Assembly: GCA_004193285.1 (NCBI GenBank)
Contig: SECP01000016.1
Span: forward strand, 62,001 to 126,000
Source: Myxococcales bacterium
GTDB lineage: Bacteria > Myxococcota_A > Polyangia > Polyangiales > Polyangiaceae
Direction of reading: 5' to 3'
DNA length: 64,000 nucleotides
Below are positions 8,626-19,154 of the stretch, piece after piece (positions within the stretch are counted from its first letter, which is position 1; each line of letters starts with the position of its first letter). The notes below the pieces were generated by a model. That model saw only the letters and a list, made by a program, of their open reading frames with translations, had not been told where the DNA came from and made no database searches. Position numbers and translations under genes: made by a program.

Positions 8626-8825
8626 GCCGCGAGACAGCAAGCCGCGAAACACGAAGCCGCGAAACACGAAGCCGCGAAACACGAAAGCCGCGAGACAGGA
8701 AGCCGCGAAACACGAAAGCCGCGAGACAGGAAGCCGCGAGACAGGAAGCCGCGAAACACGAAAGCCGCGAAACACGAAAGCCGCGAAACACGAAGCCGCG
8801 AGACAGGAAGCCGCGAAACGGGACA
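8626..8825. repeat. 15/16-bp tandem repeat array, 13 units
   Basis: Thirteen units begin with GCCGCGA and alternate between GCCGCGAAACACGAA(A) and GCCGCGAGACAGGAA; unit starts are at 8626, 8641, 8656, 8671, 8687, 8702, 8718, 8733, 8748, 8764, 8780, 8795 and 8810. The two sequence types and the variable extra A suggest expansion in blocks. The 15-bp units leave frames open on both strands, which explains the spurious ORFs here. Confidence 0.93.
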
Positions 8826-8852
8826 CGTCTTTCAGTCCTCGTGGTGACGTAT

Positions 8853-9015
8853 GGTTCGGTACTAAAAAGTGTGAATGATTTCGCGAGATCCTTCTTCAAA
8901 AAGGTCGATGTACCGTTCGGTACGTCGCGCGAAACAGTAAGGTTCGGTACATCCTGCCGTGGACGCGTCGGCATCGCGAAATCATTGTGCTTTCGATGTA
9001 CCGTTCGGTACGTCG
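8853..9015. repeat. Palindromic repeat element (GTACCGttCGGTAC sites with inverted flanks)
   Basis: GTACCG-TT-CGGTAC occurs at 8910-8923 and 8998-9011, each inside an identical 23-base context (8905-8927, 8993-9015). Half-sites GGTTCGGTAC lie at 8853-8862 and 8941-8950. AATGATTTCGCGA at 8874-8886 is exactly inverted as TCGCGAAATCATT at 8974-8986. The whole looks like a small inverted-repeat element of about 160 bp, MITE- or REP-like, or a cluster of operator sites with no adjacent gene. Confidence 0.7.
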
Positions 9016-9113
9016 GCGGGAGACGACGAGCCGGGTCCATTTCCGCAAAGGAAAAGCTACGCCTTCTCTCTAGGCACAACGACCCGGCTCGCTCTGAAGA
9101 CGAAAGGCCTGCC

Positions 9114-9221
9114 GCCATCACTCTGGAGACGACGAGCCGTGCCATCACTCTGGCGACGACGAGCCGTGCCATCACTCTGGCGACGACGAGCCGTGCCATC
9201 ACTCTGGCGACGACGAGCCGT
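9114..9221. repeat. 27-bp tandem repeat, four copies
   Basis: Four contiguous copies (starts 9114, 9141, 9168, 9195) of GCCATCACTCTGGCGACGAC plus GAGCCGT. The first copy has GGAGAC in place of GGCGAC. A related GACGACGAGCCG segment occurs upstream at about 9022-9033. No spacers are present, so it is a minisatellite and not a CRISPR. Confidence 0.95.
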
Positions 9222-9471
9222 GCGTCGCTTCGTAAACAACGAGCGGGCGGCATCGCTCGGCGCTGACCGTACGCAGGAACTCGCGTGCGCGGCTGCGCTT
9301 CTTTCGGCGGGCGCAATGAGACCCAACTACGCGAAGGGAGCGACGGACGCGCCCTGCTACGGTGTGGCGCCCCCAAAGGCCGAGGCGTGGAGCCTAGGAC
9401 GGCCGTGTGGCAGGCGCCGCCAACCCCGCCGCGACGATGATGACTTGGCGCCACTCATGCGGCGCCCGCCG

Positions 9472-9876
9472 TCAGTGGAACGTTTCGGATTCGCGAAGCG
9501 CGAAGGGCGCGACTTCCGCGAGGAAGGCTTCGCCGCTGGTGCTGACCATCTCGAACTCGCCGTGCATGGAGCCGAAGGGAGTTTTGAGGGGGCAGCCGGA
9601 GGTGTACTCGAAGCTCTCCCCGGTTTTCAGGGTGGGCTGGTTGCCCACGACGCCGGGACCGCGCACCTCTTCGACGTGGCCGTTGGCGTTCATGATCACC
9701 CAGTGACGGTTGACGAGCTGCACGGTCTCGTCACCCTCGTTGGTGATGGTGATCGTGTAGAGGAAGAACCATTCGCGCTTGGCGGGGTCCGAATGAGAGG
9801 AGGAGTAGCGGGCATTGACGACGACGCGCACGCCGCGCGTGAGGGCTTCCGAGCTCGGCACGGGCGTAATATACAC
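9472..9876 (-). CDS. apaG: ApaG domain protein (Co2+/Mg2+ efflux-associated)
   Basis: 134 residues, close to the usual 125-130 of ApaG, GTG start at 9876. Family landmarks in order: SEALTRGVRVVVNARYSSSHSDP, FFLYTITITNEGDETVQLVNRHWVIMN, VRGPGVVGNQP, FEYTSGCPLKTPFGSMHGEF. ApaG is a small fibronectin-III-like fold protein linked to Co2+ resistance and Mg2+ efflux; its exact biochemistry is unsettled. It is divergent from the PAP2 gene with 115 bp between starts. Confidence 0.95.
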   Translation of the reverse strand: MYITPVPSSEALTRGVRVVVNARYSSSHSDPAKREWFFLYTITITNEGDETVQLVNRHWVIMNANGHVEEVRGPGVVGNQPTLKTGESFEYTSGCPLKTPFGSMHGEFEMVSTSGEAFLAEVAPFALRESETFH

Positions 9877-9991
9877 GCGGCGTTGCGTTGTGCGCCGCGG
9901 TGGGCGGGGTTTGTTTCGGCCCCCTGTTCAGGGGCGACTTGCCGCGATGGCGGGCGGCCGAGGACGTGTACGCTGCGTCGCAAGGCTGGAA

Positions 9992-11002
9992 ATGTCGTCA
10001 ACTGCTGCGCTCACCGCCCTCGTTACCGCTCTCGTTGCTCCGCCATCGCCATCGCCATCGCCACCGGCACCGCCGGAGGAGAGCGTGGTCGCGGCGCCGG
10101 CGGACGCCCAGCCCGAAGACGCGCCGGCGCCCAAGCCAGAGGTGCAGCCCACGAAGGCTCCCGAGCGCCAGGTCTCGCTCGATCCGAAGCCGGCGCTGCC
10201 TCCGCCTCCAGGGCGGCTCACGTTCGACGTGGACCCGATTGCGGACGGAGCGATCATCGCGGCCGCGCTGTCGTTCGGCTTCGTGGTGGACGCGATCAAT
10301 TCCACGGGTGAGCTCCGCCCGCAGCAGATTGCTTCGAACTTCGACCGGAGCCAGCTGCTGGCGATTGATCGAGGTGCGCTGTCACTCACCCCGAGCGACG
10401 CGGCGGCGGCGCGCGCGAACTTGGGGCTCTTTTTGGGAGTCGGGTTCGCGATAGCGGATCCCATTCTCAGCGGGATTCGAGAAAAGAACGTGCAAACCGG
10501 GCTGGCGGACGCGTTCATGTACGCGGAGGGCATGAGCTTGACGTTCGCGCTGACTGACATCGTGAAGGTCGCGGTGCGGCGGCCGCGTCCCATCGCCTAC
10601 GCGGAGGCCGAGGAGCACCGGGGGGACCCGAGCTACTCGAACGCGGACACGGACAGCTCACTGTCTTTTTTCTCGCTGCACGCGAGCATGACCGCGAGCA
10701 TCGGCGCCACCGCGACCTACTTGGCGTTCACGCGCTCCCCTCATACGGCGCGGCCGTGGATCACGTTGGCGCTCGCGACCGCGCTGTCGACCTTCGTGTC
10801 CGTGGAGCGGGTGCGGGCCGGGAAGCACTTCCCGACCGACGTGATCGCGGGCAGCGTGGCCGGAGCCGGCGTGGGAATCGTGGTGCCGCACCTGCACCGG
10901 ACGGACGACATCAAGCAGCGGCGGGTGTGGGTCGGGTTTGCTCCGGCCAACGGCTATGAAGGAGAGCGGGGCGGCACCTTGCGTCTCAGCGGCACGTTCT
11001 GA
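9992..11002 (+). CDS. PAP2-family membrane-associated phosphatase
   Basis: 336 residues from ATG 9992, preceded by AAGG. The open frame extends further upstream, but that part overlaps apaG. A weak signal segment (residues 1-16) and a Pro/Ala-rich linker (to about 70) precede the domain. Type-2 phosphatidic acid phosphatase motifs are present in order: KVAVRRPRP (KxxxxxxRP), FFSLHAS (PSGH-like, with SLH) and SVERVRAGKHFPTDVIAG (SRxxxxxHxxxD). The family dephosphorylates lipid phosphates or undecaprenyl pyrophosphate at the membrane. It lies just upstream of the ether-lipid operon, 51 bp before the HAD gene, so a lipid role is plausible but inferred. Confidence 0.88.
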   Translation: MSSTAALTALVTALVAPPSPSPSPPAPPEESVVAAPADAQPEDAPAPKPEVQPTKAPERQVSLDPKPALPPPPGRLTFDVDPIADGAIIAAALSFGFVVDAINSTGELRPQQIASNFDRSQLLAIDRGALSLTPSDAAAARANLGLFLGVGFAIADPILSGIREKNVQTGLADAFMYAEGMSLTFALTDIVKVAVRRPRPIAYAEAEEHRGDPSYSNADTDSSLSFFSLHASMTASIGATATYLAFTRSPHTARPWITLALATALSTFVSVERVRAGKHFPTDVIAGSVAGAGVGIVVPHLHRTDDIKQRRVWVGFAPANGYEGERGGTLRLSGTF

Positions 11003-11053
11003 GCGGCTAGCATCGGCTGGTCGGCCGCCCGGTTAGCCAATCATTACGCTGGT

Positions 11054-11775
11054 TTGACCACTGGGGTTGACTCTCGGGGCTGGCCGTTGGACCCCACGGG
11101 CCAAAGCGCCGTGGCTGCCTGCTATTTCGACGTCGATGGGACGCTGGTCTCCAGCAACCTGGTTCACCCCACCCTCTACTATTTGATGAACCAGGGCACG
11201 CCCCTGCAAAGCGCGCTCAAGCTCGGGCGCACGTTGCTAGACGCGCCTCGGCTGATGCTGGCCGAAATGGTCGACCGACGCACCTTCAACGAGATGCTGT
11301 TCGCGAACTACGCCGGCACGAGCGAGGACCGCATGATGCTTTTGGCGCAGGAAGCGTTCGACAACGTCATGCGACCGTCACTCTACCCGGGCGCGCGCGG
11401 CTTGGTGGAGAAGAGCCGGGCCGCCGGGCACGACGTGGTGCTCGTCTCCGGCGCGCTCGAGTGCGTGCTCGAACGCCTCGCCGACTACTTTGGCGGCGCC
11501 GAGGTGATCGGCAATCGTTTGGAAATGAAGGACGGCATCGCCACCGGCAAGCTCTTGAAGCCGGTGGTGGCCGGTCCCGAAAAAGCGCGGCTCATTCGCG
11601 AGCACGCTTCCGCGCGCGGCTACGACCTCGCGGATTGTTTCGCGTTCAGCGACAGCTATTCGGACGTTCCGATGTTGAGCGTCGTGGGCCATCCGGCCGC
11701 CGTTAACCCCGACAAGCGTCTTTCGTGGCTCGCCAAAGCTTACGGCTGGCCCAGTTTCGATCTGAGTCGCGCAGC

Positions 11776-11779
<4 letters not shown>
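11054..11779 (+). CDS. HAD-IB family phosphatase, first gene of the ElbD-like operon
   Basis: 241 residues from TTG 11054; the start is uncertain, with GTG 11111 just before the domain as an alternative. HAD motif I is FDVDGTLVSS, motif II LVSGALE, and motif III/IV K...FAFSDSYSDVPML, as in phosphoserine-phosphatase-like HAD-IB hydrolases. The stop TGA overlaps the ATG of the LarA-like gene (ATGA at 11776-11779). Placed first in a tightly coupled lipid operon, it may dephosphorylate a lipid intermediate such as a phosphatidate or alkyl-glycerol-phosphate. That substrate is an inference from context. Confidence 0.9.
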
Positions 11780-13389
<1,610 letters not shown>

Positions 13390-13390
13390 G

Positions 13391-16300
13391 ATGGTGGAAA
13401 ACGGCATCGTCAAGGGCAACGGGGCCGCGCCCCGCTTGGACCTGGCGCGGCTCTTGTCCGGCAAACGGCTGGTGGTCGTTGGCGGCACCGGCTTTCTCGG
13501 TAAAGTTTGGTGGGCTTTCTTGCTCAGCCGCTTCCCGGATATCGGGCACATCTACCTGACCCTACGCCCCAAGCGCGGCAACAACGCCGAGCAGCGCTAC
13601 GCCCAAGAAGTGGAGACGAGCGAGGTGCTGGACGCCTTGCGCGGCGAGCACGGCCTGAATTTCCCGGAGTTCCTCCGCTCCAAGGTGACGCCGATCGCGG
13701 GCGACGTGGTGCAGCCGTTCTGCGGCTTGAACGCGGACCTGCGCGACGCGCTGCGCGGCAACATCGACGTGGTCATCAACGTATCCGGCGTCGTGGATTT
13801 CGATCCCCCGCTGGACGAAGCGCTGGAAGTGAACGCGTTCGGGGTGAAGAACCTGGTCGCCCTGGCGCGCGACCTCGGCAACTTGCCGCTGCTCCACACC
13901 AGCACGTGCTTCGTCGCGGGCAGCCACACCGGGTACGTGTCCGAGTCGGACCCGCGCGAGTTTCCGTTTCCGCGTGCGGACGAGCTGGACAAGTCGCACT
14001 GGGAGCCGGAGCGCGAGATCTCCGAGTGCCTGGACGTCATCGAGCAGGCGCGGCATCGCAGTAACGACGCCTTCCGCCAGAGCAACTTCTTGGACGACGC
14101 CAAGAAGAACCTGCACAAGCGCGGCGAGCCGGCGCGCGGCAGCGTGCTGGAGAGCGAGGTCGTCAAGGTGAAGCGCAAGTTCGTCGAGGGCCAGTTGGCG
14201 GACCTCGGCATGGAACGCGCGCAATTTTGGGGCTTTCCGAACACCTACACGTACACCAAAGCCATCGGCGAGCAGATCGCGCTCGCTTCGGGCCTGCCGG
14301 TGGCGATCGTGCGCCCGGCGGTGGTGGAGTCTACCAACGAGTACCCGTTCCCGGGGTGGAACGAGGGCATCAATACGAGCGCGCCGCTCATCTACATCAT
14401 TCGCCAGGGCGGTCTGCAGATCCCCGGCTCCGAAAACTTCTTGGACGTGATCCCGTGCGACATGGTCGCGGCGGGGCTCACGCTCGCGCTGGGCGAGCTC
14501 TTGGAGGGCACGCACAAGACCGTGTACCAGCTGGGCTCGAGCGACTCGAACCCGTGCACGATGCGGCGCTTCTTCGAGCTCTCTGGGCTCTACAAGCGCA
14601 AGTACTACCAGCGCACGGGCAAGGGCGGCCCGATCGTGAGCTACCTGCAGTCGCACTTCGAGGGTGCGATGCTGGACAAGGACCAGTTCAAGAGCATCGG
14701 TCCGCAAAAGATCGCGGATGGCGTGCGCTCGCTCGCGGGGCTGGTGAAGAAGGCGGCGGTGGGGCCCATGCAGCCTCTGCTCGAGCCCGCCGCGACGGCC
14801 ATGAACGGCTTCGCGCGGCAGCAGGAGAACGTCGGCAAGATCCTCGGGGTCTTCCTGCCGTTCGTGGCGCAGTACGAGTACGTGTTCCGCTGCGACAACA
14901 CGCGGGCGGCGTACGCCCGCCTGTCGCCGGAAGAGAAGGCGATCGTTCCGTGGACCATCGAGCAGCTGGACTGGCGCAAATGGTTCCTGGAGGTGCACGC
15001 GCCGGGGCTGGAAAAGTGGGTCTTTCCGCAGATCGACGAGCGCCTCAAGCGGCCGAAGAGGGCGCCCGAGCCGCACCAAACCTTGCCCGCGCTGCTGGAC
15101 GAGATGGCGGACCGCTACGAGCTTGCGGTCGCGCTCCAGCGCACCGAGGAGGGCGGGCTGTCTCGGCTCTCCTTCCGCGAGTGGCGTGAGCAAGCCGGCG
15201 CGGCCGCCTCGCGTTTGGTGGCCGCTGGCGTGCGCCCCGGCGATCGCGTGCTGCTCGCAGCTGCGAACCACCCTTCGTGGGCGATCTCGTTCTTCGGGAT
15301 CTTGATGGCGGGCGCCACCGTGGTGCCGCTAGACGCCGCGGTGGACGCGGAGGTGGCTGCGAACCTGCAGCGCGCTTCACGAGCGCGCGTGTTCGTCTCC
15401 GACGCGAAGGTGAAGGCGCGGGTGGCGGACGCGCTGCCTGGCACGCAGTTCGTGGACTACCACGAGCTCTCCAAAAAGGGCCCGATGGGGCTCGGCTTGG
15501 CGGTGCAGGCGGACGACGTGGCCGCGCTCATCTATACGAGCGGCACGACCGGTAACCCCAAGGGAGTGGAGCTCTCGCACGCCAACTTGTCCGCGCTCGT
15601 CGCGGCCTTGGCGCCGCTCTTCCCGCTCGGCAAGGACGACCGAGTGCTCTCGGTGCTCCCGCTGCACCACACGTTCGAGCTCACGTGCGGCATGCTGCTG
15701 CCACTCTCGCGCGGGGCACGCATCGTGTACCTGGACGAGCTGAACGCGGAGCGGCTCGAATTCGGCCTGAAAGAGGGCAAAATTACCGGCCTCATCGGGG
15801 TCCCGGCCCTGTGGGAGATGCTGGAGCGTCGCATCCTCGCGCGCGTGGCCGAGCACGGCACGATCGCCGCACGCTTGTTCGACGTAGCGGTCGAGCTGAA
15901 CCGCAGCCTCGGTAAGAACATGGGCGTGGACGGCGGCAAGCTGCTGTTCGGAACCGTGCACCAAGGCTTCGGCGGCAAGCTCAAGTACCTGGTGAGCGGC
16001 GGCGCGGCCTTGCCCGAGCGCACTCACAAGCTGTTCAGCGGCCTCGGCATGCACTTGGCCGAAGGGTATGGCCTCACCGAGGCGTCCCCGGTGCTCACCG
16101 TGGCCAGCGCTGGGCCGAAGGCGCGCCCTGGCAATGTGGGCCGACCGATCCCGGGCGTCGAGATCAAGATCGACAATCCGAACCCGGACGGCGTGGGCGA
16201 GATTCTGGCGAAGGGGCCGAACGTGATGCTCGGCTACTCGGACGACCCGGACGCGACCGCGCAGGTGATCGACAAGGACGGATGGCTCCGCACCGGCGAT

Positions 16301-18058
16301 CTCGGCAAGATGGATCGCCGCGGGCGCCTCTCCATCGTCGGGCGCGCCAAGGACGTGATCGTCGCCTCCAACGGCGAGAACGTCTATCCGGACGACTTGG
16401 AGGCGCGCATCGGCCGGGTGAGTGGCGTGAAGGAGCTGTGCGTCCTCGGCATCCCGGACAGCCGCGGCGGCGAGCGCGTGGCGTGCGTCGCGGTGCCGGA
16501 TCGTGATAACGACTTTTCGCCGGCGGTGCAGCGCGCCAAGGCCAAAAAGGAGCTGGAAGAGGCGCTCTCCAAGCTGCCCAGCTCGCAGAAGCCGGCCGTC
16601 GTCTTCATCTTCGAGAAGGACTTGCCGCGCACCGCGACCCGCAAGGTGCGGCGTAACGAAGTGCGCGCCGAGATAGAGCGACGCGAGCGCAGCGAAGAAG
16701 CGGCGCGCCCCACCGGTAAGGTGGACGGCGCCGCGGTCATGGTGCGCGGCACCATCGCCACCATCGCGCGGCGGCCGGTCTCCAAGATCGCCGCCAATCA
16801 TGCGCTCCGCGGGGACCTCGGCTTCGACTCGTTGATGCTGCTGGAGCTGCTCGTCGCCATGGAGACGGAGCTCGGTCGCTCGCTGGACGCGGAGCGCGTC
16901 TCCAGCGCGGTGACGGTCGCGGACGTGGAAGCCTTCGTGCGCGAGGCGCAAAGCGCGCGTCGCCTCGCCACGACCCAGAGCATCGAAAAGGAAGACGAGC
17001 TGAACCTGAACATCCCCGAGCCGTTGCGCGAAGCGGCGATGGCGTGGATGGGCACGGCGCAGCACAACTTCTACGACCGCGTGCTCCGCACCAAGGTGAC
17101 CGGGCGCTCGTTCATCCCCCACAATCGCAACACCATCATCGCCGCCAACCACGCGAGCCACCTGGACATGGGGCTCGTGAAGTACGCGCTCGGCAGCTAC
17201 GGGCAGAAGATGGTGTCGCTCGCGGCGCAGGACTACTTCTTCGAGGGCAACAAGTACCGCAAGGCGTTCTTCGAGAACTTCACCAACTTGGCGCCCATGC
17301 CGCGCGGCAACTCGCTGCGCCAGGCCCTGCGGCAAGCCGGCGACCTGCTCGAACAGGGCAAAACCGTGCTGATTTTCCCGGAAGGGACGCGCAGCACGGA
17401 TGGTCAGGTCCACGAGTTCAAGTCCGCGGTCGGCCACCTGGCGCTGCACCACCACGTGGACATTTTGCCCGTGTACCTCCACGGCACGCACCGCGCGCTA
17501 CCCAAGGGCGCCACCGTGCCGAAGAACCGGGACGTGGAGGCGCGCATCGGCGCACCGCTGGAGGCGCGCGAGATGCAGCGGCTCACCGCCGGCTTGCCAC
17601 CTGCAGAAGCCTCCCGCATCGTGACCCGGCTCGCCCAGCGCGCAGTCGTGATGCTGAGCCAGGGCAAGGTGCTGGACACGCGCGAGCTCTTGCCAGAGGA
17701 GGTGCGCGAGTCCTTGCCACCGCCCGAACCGGAAGGCTTGGAGCCGGTGTTCCGCGAGCTGGAGCAGCGCTTCAAAGCCGGCAGCGTGGAGCAGCCGATC
17801 AGCTTCTATTTCTCGCTCGGTGACACCGAGCGGTGGACGGTGCGGGTCAGCGGTCAAAAGTGCGAAGTCGTGCCGGGCAAGGTGAATAGCCCGGCCGACT
17901 GCGTGCTGAAGACCACGCCGGACATCTTCACCCGCATCGTGCGCGAGAGGTACACGCCGTCGCCCTCGGAGTTCATGTCCGGGGCCGTGAAGAGCAACAA
18001 CATTCAGCTGCTGTTCACGTTCCAAAAAGTGTTTCAGCTGGAGAGCGCAGGGTCGTGA
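13391..18058 (+). CDS. elbD: ElbD-like multidomain enzyme: acyl reductase - AMP ligase - ACP - PlsC acyltransferase - SCP2
   Basis: 1555 residues with five modules. (1) Fatty-acyl reductase, residues 1 to about 555: GGTGFLGK at 31-38, active-site YTYTK at 286-290. (2) AMP-dependent acyl ligase, about 560-1090: YTSGTTGNPKG near 715, YGLTEASP, GWLRTGDLG. (3) Carrier protein with attachment Ser1147 in GDLGFDSLMLLEL. (4) PlsC acyltransferase: NHASHLDM with His1254, FPEGTRS at 1329-1335. (5) C-terminal SCP2-like lipid-binding domain, about 1440-1555. This order matches what I recall of myxobacterial ElbD, required for fatty-acid-derived ether lipids in Myxococcus xanthus and Stigmatella. The ligase can load an acyl group on the carrier, the reductase release it as alcohol or aldehyde, and PlsC transfer an acyl chain. 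The gene name rests on architecture, not a search. Confidence 0.88.
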   Translation: MVENGIVKGNGAAPRLDLARLLSGKRLVVVGGTGFLGKVWWAFLLSRFPDIGHIYLTLRPKRGNNAEQRYAQEVETSEVLDALRGEHGLNFPEFLRSKVTPIAGDVVQPFCGLNADLRDALRGNIDVVINVSGVVDFDPPLDEALEVNAFGVKNLVALARDLGNLPLLHTSTCFVAGSHTGYVSESDPREFPFPRADELDKSHWEPEREISECLDVIEQARHRSNDAFRQSNFLDDAKKNLHKRGEPARGSVLESEVVKVKRKFVEGQLADLGMERAQFWGFPNTYTYTKAIGEQIALASGLPVAIVRPAVVESTNEYPFPGWNEGINTSAPLIYIIRQGGLQIPGSENFLDVIPCDMVAAGLTLALGELLEGTHKTVYQLGSSDSNPCTMRRFFELSGLYKRKYYQRTGKGGPIVSYLQSHFEGAMLDKDQFKSIGPQKIADGVRSLAGLVKKAAVGPMQPLLEPAATAMNGFARQQENVGKILGVFLPFVAQYEYVFRCDNTRAAYARLSPEEKAIVPWTIEQLDWRKWFLEVHAPGLEKWVFPQIDERLKRPKRAPEPHQTLPALLDEMADRYELAVALQRTEEGGLSRLSFREWREQAGAAASRLVAAGVRPGDRVLLAAANHPSWAISFFGILMAGATVVPLDAAVDAEVAANLQRASRARVFVSDAKVKARVADALPGTQFVDYHELSKKGPMGLGLAVQADDVAALIYTSGTTGNPKGVELSHANLSALVAALAPLFPLGKDDRVLSVLPLHHTFELTCGMLLPLSRGARIVYLDELNAERLEFGLKEGKITGLIGVPALWEMLERRILARVAEHGTIAARLFDVAVELNRSLGKNMGVDGGKLLFGTVHQGFGGKLKYLVSGGAALPERTHKLFSGLGMHLAEGYGLTEASPVLTVASAGPKARPGNVGRPIPGVEIKIDNPNPDGVGEILAKGPNVMLGYSDDPDATAQVIDKDGWLRTGDLGKMDRRGRLSIVGRAKDVIVASNGENVYPDDLEARIGRVSGVKELCVLGIPDSRGGERVACVAVPDRDNDFSPAVQRAKAKKELEEALSKLPSSQKPAVVFIFEKDLPRTATRKVRRNEVRAEIERRERSEEAARPTGKVDGAAVMVRGTIATIARRPVSKIAANHALRGDLGFDSLMLLELLVAMETELGRSLDAERVSSAVTVADVEAFVREAQSARRLATTQSIEKEDELNLNIPEPLREAAMAWMGTAQHNFYDRVLRTKVTGRSFIPHNRNTIIAANHASHLDMGLVKYALGSYGQKMVSLAAQDYFFEGNKYRKAFFENFTNLAPMPRGNSLRQALRQAGDLLEQGKTVLIFPEGTRSTDGQVHEFKSAVGHLALHHHVDILPVYLHGTHRALPKGATVPKNRDVEARIGAPLEAREMQRLTAGLPPAEASRIVTRLAQRAVVMLSQGKVLDTRELLPEEVRESLPPPEPEGLEPVFRELEQRFKAGSVEQPISFYFSLGDTERWTVRVSGQKCEVVPGKVNSPADCVLKTTPDIFTRIVRERYTPSPSEFMSGAVKSNNIQLLFTFQKVFQLESAGS

Positions 18059-19068
18059 GCAAGTTTTGGGTCGCAGGCGCGACAGGTTTCTTGGGCTCGC
18101 ACTTGGTGAAGGCGCTCGCGGACCGCGGTCACGAGGTCGTGGCGGTGTCCAAGAGCGGCGGACCCGGGGTCGCCTCGGTAGACGTGCTGGACGAAGCCGC
18201 GGTCGCGAGCAGCGCGCGCGGGGTGGACGGCGCGTTCTTGGTGACGGGCCGCGTCTCGCGCGACCGCGATGACGCAGAGCTCCTCCACCGGGACAACGTG
18301 CTCGGCACCGAGAGCGCGCTCCGCGGCCTCAAGGCAGCGGGCATCAAGCGCGTCGTGGTCGCGAGCACCAGCGGCACCTTGGCCGTGAGCCGTGACGCCG
18401 ACCAAATCGCGGACGAGAGCTGCCGTGCCCCGCTGGAGCTCTTGGCGCGCTGGCCTTACTACCGCACCAAGCTCTACGCGGAGCGGGCGGCGCTGGAAGC
18501 CAATAGGCCCGGCGAATTCGAGGTCGTGGTCGTCAACCCGAGCCTCCTGCTGGGCCCCGGGGACCTGCGCGAATCCTCCACTGGGGACGTGCGGCTGTTC
18601 CTGGAGCGCAGCATCCCCGCAATCCCCGCGGGTGGCATGGCCTTCGTGGACGCCCGGGACGCCGCGGTGGGCCTCTTGCAAGCCTTCGAGAAAGGGCGCC
18701 CCGGCGAGCGCTACCTCTTGAACGCCAAGAACATGACCATCGCCGCGTTCTTCCAGCGTTTGGAGCGCATCAGCGGCGTGAAGGCGCCGGTGCTGCGGAT
18801 GCCGAGCTCGCGCCCGGTGGCCCTCGGCCTGAACCAGCTGTTCACCAAGGCGGTGGAAGCGATCGGCGGGCGCGCGCCGGTGGACGCGGTCAGCGTCGAG
18901 ATGGCTCAGTACTTCTGGTACTGCAACGCGGAAAAGGCCGAGCGAGAGCTGGGCTTCGTCGCGCGGGACGCGGGTGAAACCCTGCGCGATACGATCGAGG
19001 ATCTGGTGAAGCGCAGGGTCGTGGCGGTCAGCCGCGGCTCGCACTTGGCCGCGTTCGCGACGCCCTGA
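18055..19068 (+). CDS. NAD-dependent epimerase/reductase, last gene of the ElbD-like operon
   Basis: 337 residues. GTG at 18055 overlaps the ElbD stop (GTGA). Extended-SDR features: VAGATGFLGSHLVKAL at the N-terminus (Rossmann GxxGxxG), VVVASTSGTLAV, active-site YYRTK, VNPSLLLGPGD. It resembles NAD-dependent epimerases/dihydroflavonol reductases. The overlap with elbD and the lipid context suggest reduction of a ketone or aldehyde intermediate of ether-lipid synthesis, the role I would expect for an ElbE-type protein. It is followed by a small inverted repeat and htpX. Confidence 0.9.
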   Translation: MSKFWVAGATGFLGSHLVKALADRGHEVVAVSKSGGPGVASVDVLDEAAVASSARGVDGAFLVTGRVSRDRDDAELLHRDNVLGTESALRGLKAAGIKRVVVASTSGTLAVSRDADQIADESCRAPLELLARWPYYRTKLYAERAALEANRPGEFEVVVVNPSLLLGPGDLRESSTGDVRLFLERSIPAIPAGGMAFVDARDAAVGLLQAFEKGRPGERYLLNAKNMTIAAFFQRLERISGVKAPVLRMPSSRPVALGLNQLFTKAVEAIGGRAPVDAVSVEMAQYFWYCNAEKAERELGFVARDAGETLRDTIEDLVKRRVVAVSRGSHLAAFATP

Positions 19069-19089
19069 GCATTGAACGAACCTCGCCGA

Positions 19090-19110
19090 TTCATCGTTTA
19101 TTCCGATGAA
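19090..19110. promoter_or_regulatory. Inverted repeat between the ElbD-like operon and htpX
   Basis: TTCATCG-TTTATTC-CGATGAA has perfect 7-bp arms; a third half-site TTCATCGG follows at 19123-19130. The stem is AT-rich with no T-run, so an operator upstream of htpX is more likely than a rho-independent terminator. The function is not established. Confidence 0.4.
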
Positions 19111-19154
19111 AGAGGCGCGCAGTTCATCGGTTCTACCGGTGGACAGGCCTGTTG

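Larger units (their letters stand above)
8178..9471. other. Gene-free, repeat-rich intergenic island
   Basis: About 1.3 kb between the HNH gene and apaG. Open frames cross it on both strands, but they translate to low-complexity repeats (RSRETRS, RLPVSRLP, RAITLATTS) and lack RBS or family features. It holds an 8-bp array (8217-8280), a 15/16-bp array (8626-8825), a palindromic element (8853-9015) and a 27-bp array (9114-9221). I see nothing recognisable in 8281-8625 or 9222-9471. The base composition around 8850-9010 is less GC-rich than the genes. Confidence 0.7.

Noticed and set aside
8626..9221. Possible CRISPR array
   Set aside because: The repeats are contiguous tandem units with no unique spacers of uniform length and no cas genes.
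8585..9454. Long open frames on both strands through the repeat island
   Set aside because: They exist because the 15- and 27-bp repeats leave frames open; translations are low-complexity repeats with no RBS or family features.
9815..9991. Longer N-terminus for the PAP2 gene
   Set aside because: The extension overlaps apaG on the other strand and is Arg-rich; ATG 9992 begins a plausible signal segment.
15377..17491. A 704-residue reverse-strand open frame inside elbD
   Set aside because: It is the shadow of high-GC codons of a clearly coding, multi-domain gene; the translation is His/Arg/Ala-rich without domain motifs. The same applies to long antisense frames in metH (30445-32010), the LarA-like gene (11740-13179) and nadE (45791-47128).
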